From positions 4,464,001-4,528,000 of the forward strand of contig NZ_CP108464.1 in assembly GCF_036226405.1 (NCBI RefSeq): 64,000 nucleotides of DNA, in the 5' to 3' direction. Within the stretch, counting starts at the first letter, position 1. Each line of letters opens with the position of its first letter. Shown piece after piece: positions 15,498-23,863 of this stretch. The notes under the pieces were generated by a model. It was not told the origin of the DNA, made no database searches, and was given only the letters and a program-made list of their open reading frames with translations. The position numbers were made by a program, and so were the translations under genes. Source of the stretch: Streptomyces sp. NBC_01260 (GTDB lineage: Bacteria > Actinomycetota > Actinomycetes > Streptomycetales > Streptomycetaceae).

Positions 15498-17741
15498 TCA
15501 GTGACCGTTCTTCCCGCCGTCGTTCTGACCGCGGCCGTGGCCGGTGTTTCCGCCGAGCAGGTCCGGCGGAATGCTGGTGCCGGGGAAGGGGCTGTTGTCG
15601 CCGGGCTTGTCGCCGTCGCCCGGCTTGCCCTTGTCCTCGTCCCTGTTCCTGCCCCTGTCTTCCTTCGGCTTCGACCGCGGTACGTCGACCGGGGTGAAGC
15701 CCGGTGTCTCCGAGGCGTTCAGGGAGCCGGTCATTGCCGTCTTCCAGATCGGACCGGGCAGACAGCCACCGCAGACGTCCTCGTAGTACTGGCCGCCGAT
15801 GGTGATGTTGCTCATCGGGAGCTGCTGGGCGCCGTCACTGCCGACCCACACCGCCGTGGACAGGTTCGGTGTGTAGCCGACGAACCAGGCGTTCTTGCGC
15901 TCGTCGGTGGTACCGGTCTTGCCCGCGTTGTCACGGTCGCTGAGACCGGCCTGCTTTCCGGTGCCGTCCTCCACGACGCCCTTGAGCATCTGGTTGATGG
16001 TGTCCGCCGTGTGCTCGCTCATGGCCTGCGTGCACTTCGACTTCGGGACGTCCATCTGCTTGCCGTCCGGCTTGGTCACCGAGAGGATCGCGATCGGGGA
16101 GCAGTACTTGCCGCGGTTGGCGAAGGTGGCGTACACCGAGGCCATCGCCAGCGGTGTCGACTCCTGACCGCCGAGGGTGGTGGAGGCGACCGGCTGCAGC
16201 GGCTTGTTGTTGCCGCGGATGTAGCCGACCTTGTCCGCCATCGAGAGGGTCTCGCAGAGACCGGCCTTCTGTTCCAGCTTCGCGAAGTAGGTGTTGATCG
16301 ACTTGCTCAGCGCGCTGGTCATGTCGAAGGTGCCCTTCTCCTCCTCCAGCTCGTTCGACACCTCCCAGGGGCGGTTGTCCGCCGGCCGGTTGTCGCAGGT
16401 GCGGAAGCTTTCGCCGGGCAGCACTATCTGGTGGTCCGAGGTGAAGCTCTGCGCCGGACTGATCCCCTTCTCCAGCGCGGCCGCCGCGGTGATCGGCTTG
16501 AAGGTCGACCCCACCTGGAAGCCGGCGTAGCTGCCGCCCATCTTGTGGTCGACGTTGAGGTTCAGCACGGTCTGGTGCTTGGACTGGTCCAGCCCGTAGG
16601 GGCGGGACTGGGCCATCGCCATGATCTGGCCCGTGCCGGGCTTCACCTGCACGACCGCGTCGGCGATCTTGTCGTCCTTGTTGACCCGGGAGGTGGCGGC
16701 CTCGTTGGAGGCGGCCTGCGAGCGCGGGTCCAGCGTCGTCTTGATGGTGAGCCCGCCGACCGCCCAGAGCTTGGCCCGGTCCTTCGCGGTCTTGCCGAAG
16801 GCGGGATCGCCCGTGACGATCTGCCGTACGTAGTCGCAGAAGAAGCCGGAGCCGCTGACGGCGGTGATGCAGCCGTTCTGCGGCCGCTTGACCTTCAGCT
16901 TGATCGGGGTCGCCTGGGCCTTGGCCGCCTCTTCCTTCGAGATGTCCCCGACATCCGCCATCCGCTGGAGGACGGTGTTGCGACGCTTGGTCGCCTCCTC
17001 CTTGTCGTTGACGGGGTCATAGCGGCTGGGCGACTGCACGATGCCGGCCAGCAGCGCCGCCTCCTCCACCTTCAGGTCCTTCGCCGACTTCGAGAAGTAG
17101 CGCTGCGAGGCCGCCTCGACCCCGTACGCCTGCTGTCCGAAGAAGGTGATGTTGAGGTAGTTCTCCAGGATCTTCTTCTTGCCGAGTTCTTCCTCGACCT
17201 GGATCGCGTACTTCAGCTCCTGGACCTTGCGGCCGAGCGTCTGCTGGGTGGCCTCGGCGACCTTGGCCGGGTCGTCGCCCGCCTCCTCGACGAAGACGTT
17301 CTTCACGTACTGCTGGGTGAGGGTCGACGCGCCCTGCGCCGTCCCGCCCGACTGAACGTTGCGGTTCATCGCGCGCAGGATGCCCTTGAGGTCGACCGCG
17401 CCGTGCTCGTAGAAGCGGGCGTCCTCGATCGCGATGATCGCCTTCTGCATGTACGGGGAGATGCTCTTGAGCGGCACCACGGTGCGGTCACGCGAGTAGA
17501 CCGTGGCGATCTGGCCGCCCTGGTTGTCCAGGATCGTGGTTCGCTGGCTCAGCGGTGGAGTCTTCAGATTGGCCGGGATCTCATCGAATCCGTCGACCGT
17601 TCCCTTGGCGGCGAGACCCAGTGCTCCGGCGGCCGGCAGCGCGATGCCCGCCAGGACCACTCCGGAGAGTGCGGCGACACCGAGGAACTTGGCGGCCTGC
17701 TGGGTCGTCGTGAGACCCCCGCCCGAGCGCTTCTTTGGCAT
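15498..17741 (-). CDS. bifunctional class A penicillin-binding protein
   Basis: A 747-residue protein of the peptidoglycan-making machinery. A short cytoplasmic tail and one membrane helix (about residues 18-47) precede a GT51 glycosyltransferase domain with the catalytic Glu in AIEDARFYEHGAVD (E106) and the GAST-LTQQ motif. A transpeptidase domain follows with SxxK in GSTFKP, SxN in SKSIN and KTGTT. The last 60 residues are a charged, Gly/Pro/Asn-rich tail outside the membrane (DRGRNRDEDKGK and similar). It is divergent from wblA across a 396-base gap. Length and domain order are normal for streptomycete class A PBPs. Confidence 0.95.
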   Translation of the reverse strand: MPKKRSGGGLTTTQQAAKFLGVAALSGVVLAGIALPAAGALGLAAKGTVDGFDEIPANLKTPPLSQRTTILDNQGGQIATVYSRDRTVVPLKSISPYMQKAIIAIEDARFYEHGAVDLKGILRAMNRNVQSGGTAQGASTLTQQYVKNVFVEEAGDDPAKVAEATQQTLGRKVQELKYAIQVEEELGKKKILENYLNITFFGQQAYGVEAASQRYFSKSAKDLKVEEAALLAGIVQSPSRYDPVNDKEEATKRRNTVLQRMADVGDISKEEAAKAQATPIKLKVKRPQNGCITAVSGSGFFCDYVRQIVTGDPAFGKTAKDRAKLWAVGGLTIKTTLDPRSQAASNEAATSRVNKDDKIADAVVQVKPGTGQIMAMAQSRPYGLDQSKHQTVLNLNVDHKMGGSYAGFQVGSTFKPITAAAALEKGISPAQSFTSDHQIVLPGESFRTCDNRPADNRPWEVSNELEEEKGTFDMTSALSKSINTYFAKLEQKAGLCETLSMADKVGYIRGNNKPLQPVASTTLGGQESTPLAMASVYATFANRGKYCSPIAILSVTKPDGKQMDVPKSKCTQAMSEHTADTINQMLKGVVEDGTGKQAGLSDRDNAGKTGTTDERKNAWFVGYTPNLSTAVWVGSDGAQQLPMSNITIGGQYYEDVCGGCLPGPIWKTAMTGSLNASETPGFTPVDVPRSKPKEDRGRNRDEDKGKPGDGDKPGDNSPFPGTSIPPDLLGGNTGHGRGQNDGGKNGH

Positions 17742-18137
17742 GGGGGCAGCCTACGTTCTCATTCGCCGGACACAGGTATATGCCTTGGCCTAAGCTGCTC
17801 TCAACTGTCACAGCAGTCCGGTTTCGTATCAACCCCCCTGCATGACCCGTGCGTGACCCGGCCACGATTCAGGCGCTCCCGAAATCGCCTCGTGTGTCAT
17901 CGAACGTCCGTTGTGACGCAGATGGTCTGTCCCGATTCTTCTTGGATAGTCACGCATGTCCTCACCTCACTCCCCTGGGTGATCTGCCGCATACGCATAG
18001 TCCGTTCGGGCCATTCAAGATTGGGCCCGAAGGGGGTGTTGTGCTGTCGCCACCTTCCGTAACGTCCTCAACTGGCAGCGGTGAATATGCCGCTGTCGCC
18101 GTGGGGGAGCCTCGATTCGGGAGAGGACGGCGCCGGG
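17742..18137. other. divergent regulatory region, PBP / wblA
   Basis: This 396-base gap has no credible gene. It holds two hairpins on the wblA side: TTCGGGCC/GGCCCGAA at 18005-18031 (11-base loop) and CAGCGG/CCGCTG at 18076-18095 (8-base loop). The second encloses an alternative in-frame GTG (18081) and ATG (18087). They may be operators or structure in a long wblA leader. Confidence 0.55.
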
Positions 18138-18488
18138 ATGGGCTGGGTAACCGACTGGAGTGCGCAGGCAGCCTGCCGCACTACCGATCCGGATGAACTG
18201 TTCGTACAAGGGGCAGCGCAGAACAGGGCCAAGGCGGTGTGCACCGGATGTCCGGTGCGGACCGAGTGCCTGGCCGATGCGCTGGACAATCGCGTCGAGT
18301 TCGGCGTGTGGGGCGGAATGACGGAGCGGGAGCGCCGCGCATTGCTGCGTAGGCGCCCGACCGTCACGTCCTGGCGCCGGCTGCTGGAGACCGCGCGCGG
18401 CGAGTACGAGCGGTCCACGGGCATCCTGCCCGTGGCGATCGGGCTGGAGGACGACGAACTGCACGAGACGTTCGCCGCCGTGGGGTAG
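18138..18488 (+). CDS. wblA: WhiB-like developmental regulator WblA
   Basis: A 116-residue WhiB-family protein. Four cysteines (13, 35, 38 and 44, pattern C-x21-C-x2-C-x5-C) would hold a 4Fe-4S cluster, followed by the GVWGG turn and a basic ERRALLRRRP segment for DNA binding. Sequence and neighbours (PBP upstream, paired ArsA-type ATPases downstream) match WblA, which in Streptomyces is needed for sporulation and represses antibiotic production. The ATG at 18138 matches the start recalled for S. coelicolor WblA and has GAGAGGA about 12 bases upstream. In-frame GTG 18081 and ATG 18087 would add 17-19 residues but lack a binding site. Confidence 0.93.
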   Translation: MGWVTDWSAQAACRTTDPDELFVQGAAQNRAKAVCTGCPVRTECLADALDNRVEFGVWGGMTERERRALLRRRPTVTSWRRLLETARGEYERSTGILPVAIGLEDDELHETFAAVG

Positions 18489-18507
18489 CCCCGGCCGGTG
18501 GACGACA

Positions 18508-18531
18508 GGTCCGGCCCCGAGGGGGCGGACC
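18508..18531 (+). terminator. wblA terminator hairpin
   Basis: GGTCCG (18508-18513) and CGGACC (18526-18531) close a stem of which most inner bases (GCCCC/GGGGG) also pair, 20 bases past the wblA stop. Confidence 0.65.
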
Positions 18532-18537
18532 GCGCGG

Positions 18538-18581
18538 TACGTGCGTTCTGACGCCTACTTACGTGCGTCCTGACGCGTACT
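18538..18581. repeat. 22-bp tandem duplication
   Basis: TACGTGCGTTCTGACGCCTA-CT (18538-18559) and TACGTGCGTCCTGACGCGTA-CT (18560-18581) are adjacent and differ at two bases, in the gap between wblA and the ATPase gene. Confidence 0.85.
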
Positions 18582-18622
18582 ACGGATCACGGGGTGACTG
18601 CGCAGCTCCGGTTTCGGGGCGG

Positions 18623-20155
18623 CTACGCAGCTCCGGCCGGGGCAGAACCGGTAGCGAGCCGGTCCCCGATGGTTCGCAGCCCTGCGAGGTCGTGAACATC
18701 TCCGGGCAGCGCGGCCACCTCGGTCACGGCCACCTCGGGATGCAGCGCGGTGAACCGGTCGCGTGTGCGCTGTTCGCGCGCGGCCACCTGCATCCTTTCG
18801 GCGTGCAGACGCAGCAGACCGGCAGTCAGCTGCTCGACGGAGACAGCGGGTTGCTGCTCGGCGGGCCCGGTGGGCTGCTCTTCGGCGGCCCCGGCGTCGG
18901 TGTCGGCGGACTGATGCGCGGAGTCCGCGGAGTCCGCGCAGGCTGTGGTGTCGGCCGGGGCTCCGGCCTCGGGCGTGGCATCGGGTGTGTCGGCGGACTC
19001 GTGCTCCGAGGCATGCTCGGACGGGTCGGGGGTGGCGGCTCCAGCGGTGTCCGTGGTCTGTGCGGTCCCGGCCTTGGGGGAGTCGGCGGGCTCACGAAGT
19101 CCAGCCTTCCCGGCCCTCTGATCCACAATGCCGGCGGCATCAAGATTTTCTGCGGCGGCCAGCGCGCGCTCGGCCGAGAGCCGGGCGGCCTCACTGCCGT
19201 GCACCCGGTTGAGGACCAGACCCGCCAGCGGCATGTCCTCCGAGGCCAGCCGCTCCACGAAGTACGCCGCTTCGCGGAGCGCGTCCCGCTCCGGCGTCGC
19301 GACGACCAGGAACGCCGTGCCGGGTGCCTGGAGAAGCTTGAACGTGGCATCGGCGCGGGTGCGGAACCCGCCGAACATGGTGTCCATCGCGGCGACGAAG
19401 GTCTGTACGTCCCTCAGGAACTGGCCGCCGAGCAGCTTGCCGAGCGTTCCGGTCATCATCGACATGCCCACGTTGAGGAACTTCATCCCGGCCCGGCCGC
19501 CCATTTTCGCCGGGGCCATCAGCAGCTTGATGAACTTCCCGTCCAGGAACGAGCCGAGCCGCTTCGGCGCGTCCAGGAAATCAAGCGCGGAACGCGACGG
19601 CGGGGTGTCGACGACGATCAGGTCCCACTCCTCGCGCGCCCTGAGCTGACCGAGCTTCTCCATCGCCATGTACTCCTGCGTGCCCGCGAAGCCGGCCGAC
19701 AGGGACTGGTAGAAGGGGTTCTCCAGAATCGCGCGGGCCCGCTCGCCGTCCGCGTGCGCCTCGACGATCTCGTCGAAGGTCCGCTTCATGTCGAGCATCA
19801 TGGCGTGCAGCTCACCATCGCCACGCGTCTCGATCCCCTTGACCCGGCGGGGGATGTTGTCCAGCGAGTCGATGCCCATGGACTGGGCGAGCCTGCGGGC
19901 CGGGTCGATGGTGAGGACGACGACCTTGCGACCGCGCTCGGCCGCGCGTACACCGAGCGCCGCGGCGGTCGTGGTCTTGCCGACCCCGCCCGAACCACAG
20001 CACACGATGATCCTGATGCCCGGGTCGTCGAGGAGCGCGTCGGTGTCCAGGGCGGGGGCGGTTGTCGGCGCGTCCGCGCCCGAGTTCCCGTCCGCGCCGG
20101 CATTTGTGCCCGTGCCCGTGCCCGTGTCTGTGTCCCGGTTTCTGTCCGATGTCAT
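18623..20155 (-). CDS. ArsA/Get3-family ATPase (second of pair)
   Basis: A 510-residue ATPase. After a Thr/Gly/Asp-rich N-terminus (about 45 residues), a deviant Walker A GSGGVGKTTTAAALG, switch I IDPARRLAQS and switch II VVDTPPSRSALDFLDAP define the ArsA/GET3 class. The C-terminal half is interrupted by a low-complexity insertion of about 95 residues rich in Ala, Asp, Glu and Thr, after which a conserved helix (LTAGLLRLHAERM) resumes. There is no arsenic operon nearby, so the ion-pump label is doubtful; a protein-targeting or developmental role is as likely. Its ATG overlaps the stop of the upstream ATPase gene by 4 bp, so the pair is co-translated and may form a heterodimer. Confidence 0.87.
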   Translation of the reverse strand: MTSDRNRDTDTGTGTGTNAGADGNSGADAPTTAPALDTDALLDDPGIRIIVCCGSGGVGKTTTAAALGVRAAERGRKVVVLTIDPARRLAQSMGIDSLDNIPRRVKGIETRGDGELHAMMLDMKRTFDEIVEAHADGERARAILENPFYQSLSAGFAGTQEYMAMEKLGQLRAREEWDLIVVDTPPSRSALDFLDAPKRLGSFLDGKFIKLLMAPAKMGGRAGMKFLNVGMSMMTGTLGKLLGGQFLRDVQTFVAAMDTMFGGFRTRADATFKLLQAPGTAFLVVATPERDALREAAYFVERLASEDMPLAGLVLNRVHGSEAARLSAERALAAAENLDAAGIVDQRAGKAGLREPADSPKAGTAQTTDTAGAATPDPSEHASEHESADTPDATPEAGAPADTTACADSADSAHQSADTDAGAAEEQPTGPAEQQPAVSVEQLTAGLLRLHAERMQVAAREQRTRDRFTALHPEVAVTEVAALPGDVHDLAGLRTIGDRLATGSAPAGAA

Positions 20156-21141
20156 GAACCCACCTCTTGTCCCGCCGGTCCTTCGCCCGCCCCTTGCTTA
20201 CGGAGCTCCATCGCCAGCTCGTACAGCCCGGCCGGGTCCACGCCCTCGCCGATCAGCGGGAGTTCGTAACCCGGCAGTCCGAGGGCTGCCAGCACGGCGC
20301 GCTGTTCACGCTCCAGCTCGACCCGCTGGGCGTGCTCGGCGGCCTGTTCGACCAGCGGGCGCACGAGGCCCGCGGAGCCGGTCACGCCGGCCCGGGTCAG
20401 CGTTTTGGCGATCTCCCTGCGGCGGCCGCCCGCGGCGGTGCGCAGCGCGTCCTCGTCCAGCAGATGCGGGCGCACCATGTTCACGATGACCCGGCCCACC
20501 GGCAGCTCGGCGGCCTGGAGCTCGGCGATGCCGTCGGCGGTCTCCTGGACCGGCATCTCCTCCAGCAGGGTCACCAGGTGGACGGCGGTCTCCGGGGACT
20601 TCAGCACCCTCATCACGGCCTGGGCCTGATTGTGTATCGGGCCTATCCGGGCCAGCCCGGCCACCTCGTCGTTCACGTTGAGGAAACGGGTGATGCGGCC
20701 GGTCGGCGGGGCATCCATGATCACGTAGTCGTAGACGAACCGGTTCTGCTTGTCCTTGCGGCGCACGGCCTCGCACGCCTTGCCGGTCAGCAGGACGTCC
20801 CGGACGCCGGGTGCGATCGTGGTGGCGAAGTCGATCGCGCCGAGCTTCTTGAGCGCCCGGCCCGCGCTGCCGAGTTTGTAGAACATCTGGAGGTAGTCGA
20901 GGAGGGCGCGCTCGGCGTCGATCGCCAGGGCGTACACCTCCCCGCCGCCCGGTGCTACGGCGATCTTGCGTTCCTCGTAGGGGAGGGAGTCCGCCTCGAA
21001 GAGCTGGGCGATGCCCTGTCTGCCCTCGACCTCGACGAGGAGGGTGCGCCTGCCCTCGGTCGCGAGGGCGAGCGCGAGGGCGGCGGCAACCGTGGTCTTA
21101 CCGGTACCGCCCTTGCCGCTGACGACCTGGAACCTGCTCAC
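20152..21141 (-). CDS. ArsA/Get3-family ATPase (first of pair)
   Basis: A 329-residue ATPase starting at a GTG (21141). The P-loop GKGGTGKTTVAAALALALA begins at residue 9, switch I lies in VEVEGRQGIAQLF and switch II in VIMDAPPTGRITRFL. The rest is the mostly helical half of ArsA-type proteins. It is shorter than its partner and has no insertion. ArsA/Get3 ATPases dimerise and couple ATP hydrolysis to handling of metalloids or hydrophobic peptides. The 4-bp overlap with the next gene suggests fixed stoichiometry. It is divergent from the small gene at 21224 by 82 bp. Confidence 0.87.
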   Translation of the reverse strand: MSRFQVVSGKGGTGKTTVAAALALALATEGRRTLLVEVEGRQGIAQLFEADSLPYEERKIAVAPGGGEVYALAIDAERALLDYLQMFYKLGSAGRALKKLGAIDFATTIAPGVRDVLLTGKACEAVRRKDKQNRFVYDYVIMDAPPTGRITRFLNVNDEVAGLARIGPIHNQAQAVMRVLKSPETAVHLVTLLEEMPVQETADGIAELQAAELPVGRVIVNMVRPHLLDEDALRTAAGGRRREIAKTLTRAGVTGSAGLVRPLVEQAAEHAQRVELEREQRAVLAALGLPGYELPLIGEGVDPAGLYELAMELRKQGAGEGPAGQEVGS

Positions 21142-21223
21142 GTATTCGAGCCTAACCAGTAGTACCGCAGGCTACGCACGAGGCTGCGCGTCCCGTGGAT
21201 TGCACAGGCATTACAGTCAGGCC

Positions 21224-21382
21224 ATGACCAAGTGGGAATACGCGACCGTGCCCCTTCTCGTGCACGCGACCAAGCAGATTCTGGACACCTGGGGCGAGGA
21301 CGGCTGGGAGCTGGTCCAGGTCGTTCCCGGCCCGAACAACCCCGAGCAGCTCGTGGCCTACCTGAAGCGGGAGAAGCAGTAG
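21224..21382 (+). CDS. small DUF4177-type protein
   Basis: A 52-residue protein: MTKWEYATVPL, then a TKQILDTWGEDGWELVQV core and VAYLKREKQ. The WEY...GWELV pattern is that of DUF4177 domain proteins, small beta-alpha-beta units of unknown role. Its stop codon TAG shares its G with the GTG start of the RidA gene (TAGTG), so the two are probably translated together. The ATG was chosen because it begins the conserved block. Confidence 0.8.
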   Translation: MTKWEYATVPLLVHATKQILDTWGEDGWELVQVVPGPNNPEQLVAYLKREKQ

Positions 21383-21852
21383 TGGCGGGCGCCGTCGAGG
21401 CGAAGCTCGCCGAGCTCGGGCTGGCCCTGCCGGACGTCGTGCCGCCGCTGGCCTCGTACCAGCCGGCCGTGCAGTCCGGGGTGTACGTGTACACCTCGGG
21501 CCAGCTGCCGATGGTGGACGGCAAGCTCGCCGTCACCGGCAAGGTCGGCGCGGAGGTCACGCCCGACGAGGCCAAGGAGCTGGCGAAGACCTGCGCGCTC
21601 AACGCGCTCGCCGCGGTGAAGTCGGTCGCGGGCGACCTGGACCGGATCGCACGCGTCGTGAAGGTCGTCGGCTTCGTCGCCTCGGCCACCGACTTCACCG
21701 GCCAGCCCGCCGTGATCAACGGCGCGAGTGAGCTGCTCGGCGCGGTGCTCGGCGACAGGGGTGTGCACGCGCGCAGCGCCGTGGGCGTCGCGGTGCTGCC
21801 GCTGGACGCGCCGGTCGAGGTCGAGGTCCAGGTCGAACTGACCGGGGCCTGA
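21382..21852 (+). CDS. RidA/YjgF family enamine-imine deaminase
   Basis: A 156-residue protein with RidA features: YVYTSGQLPMVDGKLAVTGKVG, then LNALAAVKSVAGDLDRIARVVKVVGFV and the C-terminal RSAVGVAVLPLDAPVEVEVQVE. RidA proteins form trimers and hydrolyse reactive enamines such as 2-aminoacrylate made by PLP enzymes. The usual active-site Arg in the C-terminal third is present (ARSAVGV). The GTG start overlaps the stop of the DUF4177-type gene by one base. A good terminator follows at 21880. Confidence 0.9.
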   Translation: MAGAVEAKLAELGLALPDVVPPLASYQPAVQSGVYVYTSGQLPMVDGKLAVTGKVGAEVTPDEAKELAKTCALNALAAVKSVAGDLDRIARVVKVVGFVASATDFTGQPAVINGASELLGAVLGDRGVHARSAVGVAVLPLDAPVEVEVQVELTGA

Positions 21853-21879
21853 GCCGGCCCTTCGCCGCCGCCCCCTCCT

Positions 21880-21912
21880 GATCCCGTCCGGTCACGACGA
21901 CCGGGCGGGATC
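21880..21912 (+). terminator. ridA-like gene terminator
   Basis: GATCCCGTCCGGT (21880-21892) pairs with ACCGGGCGGGATC (21900-21912) with one G-U wobble, a 7-base loop, and TTCT after the stem. Confidence 0.85.
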
Positions 21913-22004
21913 TTCTGTGTGCCGGAGCTGACCGTCTGTGTACAGGGCATGTGCGGACCACCGCCCCTCTCGAACATCGACGCGGTTCCGGATAGCCTCC
22001 GGCC

Positions 22005-22898
22005 ATGTCCAATGGTCAGTGGTACCCACCGGAATGGCCCGACCGGATCCGGGCCCTCGCCACAGGCGAACTGACGGCCGCGACCCCCCGTCGGGCCGCC
22101 ACCGTGATGCTGCTCCGGGACGCCGCGGCGGGTACCGGGGGCGGACCCACTGTCCACATGCTGCGCCGGCGCACCTCGATGGCCTTTGCCGGAGGGGCGT
22201 ACGCCTATCCGGGTGGCGGGGTCGACCCGCGCGACGACGACCGGCTCGTCGGCTGGGCCGGACCCGCACTGGAGAGCTGGGCGCAGCGGCTCGGTGTCGC
22301 CACTCCCGCCGAGGCGCAGGCGATCGTCTGCGCCGCGGTCCGCGAGACGTACGAGGAGGCGGGCGTCCTGCTCGCGGGCCCGAGCGCGGACACCGTCGTC
22401 ACGGACACCACCGGCGCGGACTGGGAGGCCGATCGCGAGGCGCTGGTCGCACGGGAGCTGTCGTTCGCCGAGTTCCTGGAGCGCCGCGGGCTGGTCCTGC
22501 GCTCGGACCTGCTCGGCGCGTGGGCGCGCTGGATCACTCCGGAGTTCGAACCGCGCCGGTACGACACCTGGTTCTTCGTGGCCGCGCTCCCCGCCGGCCA
22601 GCGCACCCGCAACGCCTCCACGGAGGCCGACCGCACGGTGTGGATCGGCCCGGGAGAGGCGGCCGACGGCTACGACCGCGGCGAGCTGCTGATGATGCCG
22701 CCGACCGTCTCGACGCTGCGCGGACTCAGGGACTACGCCACCGCCGTACAGGCGCTGGAGGCGGCATCGGCCCAGGACCTCGCCCCCGTACTCGCACAGG
22801 CGCGTCTGGAGGGCGACGAGCTGGTGCTGAGCTGGCCGGGGCACGCGGAGTTCACCAAACACATCCCGGCGGGCGGCGCGGGCGGTGGGGCGGCATGA
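22005..22898 (+). CDS. Nudix hydrolase (NUDT19/RNase-type long Nudix)
   Basis: A 297-residue protein. It opens with a Nudix-like strand TVMLLRD and the phrase VHMLRRRTSMAFAGGAYAYPGGGVDPRD, with a split Nudix box whose REx2EE core appears as CAAVRETYEEAGVLL about 40 residues later. The long insertion in the box is characteristic of NUDT19-like CoA diphosphatases, so coenzyme A or acyl-CoA is a plausible substrate. The ATG lacks a strong ribosome binding site. The stop overlaps the ATG of the MBL hydrolase by 4 bp. Confidence 0.85.
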   Translation: MSNGQWYPPEWPDRIRALATGELTAATPRRAATVMLLRDAAAGTGGGPTVHMLRRRTSMAFAGGAYAYPGGGVDPRDDDRLVGWAGPALESWAQRLGVATPAEAQAIVCAAVRETYEEAGVLLAGPSADTVVTDTTGADWEADREALVARELSFAEFLERRGLVLRSDLLGAWARWITPEFEPRRYDTWFFVAALPAGQRTRNASTEADRTVWIGPGEAADGYDRGELLMMPPTVSTLRGLRDYATAVQALEAASAQDLAPVLAQARLEGDELVLSWPGHAEFTKHIPAGGAGGGAA

Positions 22899-23725
22899 GT
22901 GACGCGGCAGCGCTGCCCGGACAGCCGCGCGGCGGGGTGCTGTCCGGCCCCGCCACCGCCCGCGCGGTCAACGTCCTCGCGCCCAACGCGTCGCCGATGA
23001 CGCTGGACGGCACCAACACCTGGATCGTCGCCGAGCCCGACTCCGATCTCGCGGTGGTCATCGACCCGGGACCGCTGGACGACGTCCACCTGCGGGCCGT
23101 CATCGACACCGCCGAGCGGGCGGGCCGCCGGATCGCGCTCACGCTCCTCACTCACGGCCACCCCGACCACGCCGAGGGCGCGGCACGGTTCGCCGAGCTG
23201 ACCCGTACGAAGGTGCGCGCGCTCGACCCCGCGCTGCGTCTGGGTGACGAGGGCCTGGGCACGGGTGACGTGATCACGACCGGCGGGCTGGAGATGTACG
23301 TGGTGCCGACCCCTGGCCACACCGCGGATTCGCTCTCGTTCCATCTGCCCGCCGACTGTGCGGTGCTGACGGGGGACACGATCCTGGGCCGCGGTACGAC
23401 GCTGGTCGCGCATCCGGACGGGCGGCTGGGGGACTACCTCGACTCGCTGCGGCGGCTGCGCTCGCTGACGGTCGACGACGGGGTGCACACGGTGCTGCCG
23501 GGGCACGGGCCGGTGCTGGACGACGCGCAGGGCGCGGTCGAGTTCTACCTGGTGCACCGCGCGAACCGGCTGGCCCAGGTGGAGACGGCGGTGGAGGCCG
23601 GGTTCCGGACGCCGTCGCAGGTGGTGGCGCACGTGTACGCGGACGTGGACCGGTCGCTGTGGCCGGCCGCCGAGCTCTCGGTGCGGGCGCAGCTGGAGTA
23701 CCTGGACGAGCACGGCCTGATCTGA
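22895..23725 (+). CDS. MBL-fold metallo-hydrolase, LACTB2-like
   Basis: A 276-residue metallo-beta-lactamase-fold enzyme. Metal ligands are in THGHPDH (HxHxDH), TPGHTAD, and LTGDTILG (Asp), with GHGP near residue 205 and a C-terminal winged-helix-like tail (QVVAHVYADVDRSLWPAAELSVRAQLEYL). This layout matches LACTB2-type hydrolases, which include endoribonucleases and thioester hydrolases. It is translationally coupled to the preceding Nudix gene through ATGA. The substrate is not shown by sequence. Confidence 0.9.
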   Translation: MSDAAALPGQPRGGVLSGPATARAVNVLAPNASPMTLDGTNTWIVAEPDSDLAVVIDPGPLDDVHLRAVIDTAERAGRRIALTLLTHGHPDHAEGAARFAELTRTKVRALDPALRLGDEGLGTGDVITTGGLEMYVVPTPGHTADSLSFHLPADCAVLTGDTILGRGTTLVAHPDGRLGDYLDSLRRLRSLTVDDGVHTVLPGHGPVLDDAQGAVEFYLVHRANRLAQVETAVEAGFRTPSQVVAHVYADVDRSLWPAAELSVRAQLEYLDEHGLI

Positions 23726-23810
23726 GACCGGCCGGCGGGTGCCGTGGGGCCTGCGGCCGTGTCCCCACCCGCGAGGGGCTCGTACGAAGTCCCACGCGGG
23801 GTCATGCGTG

Positions 23811-23843
23811 AGGGGCCCCGCGATGCCGATCGGCGGGGCCCCT
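23811..23843. terminator. bidirectional terminator, MBL gene / crp
   Basis: AGGGGCCCCGC (23811-23821) and GCGGGGCCCCT (23833-23843) are perfect 11-bp arms with an 11-base loop, between two convergent genes. Confidence 0.9.
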
Positions 23844-23863
23844 CGGACGCTGTGCACGACGGG

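Noticed and set aside
15501..18062. An 853-codon plus-strand frame over the PBP gene
   Set aside because: Antisense shadow of the penicillin-binding protein; no domain and no start signal.
18623..21141. Arsenic resistance operon
   Set aside because: No arsB, arsC or ArsR-type regulator is present; only the ATPase fold resembles ArsA.
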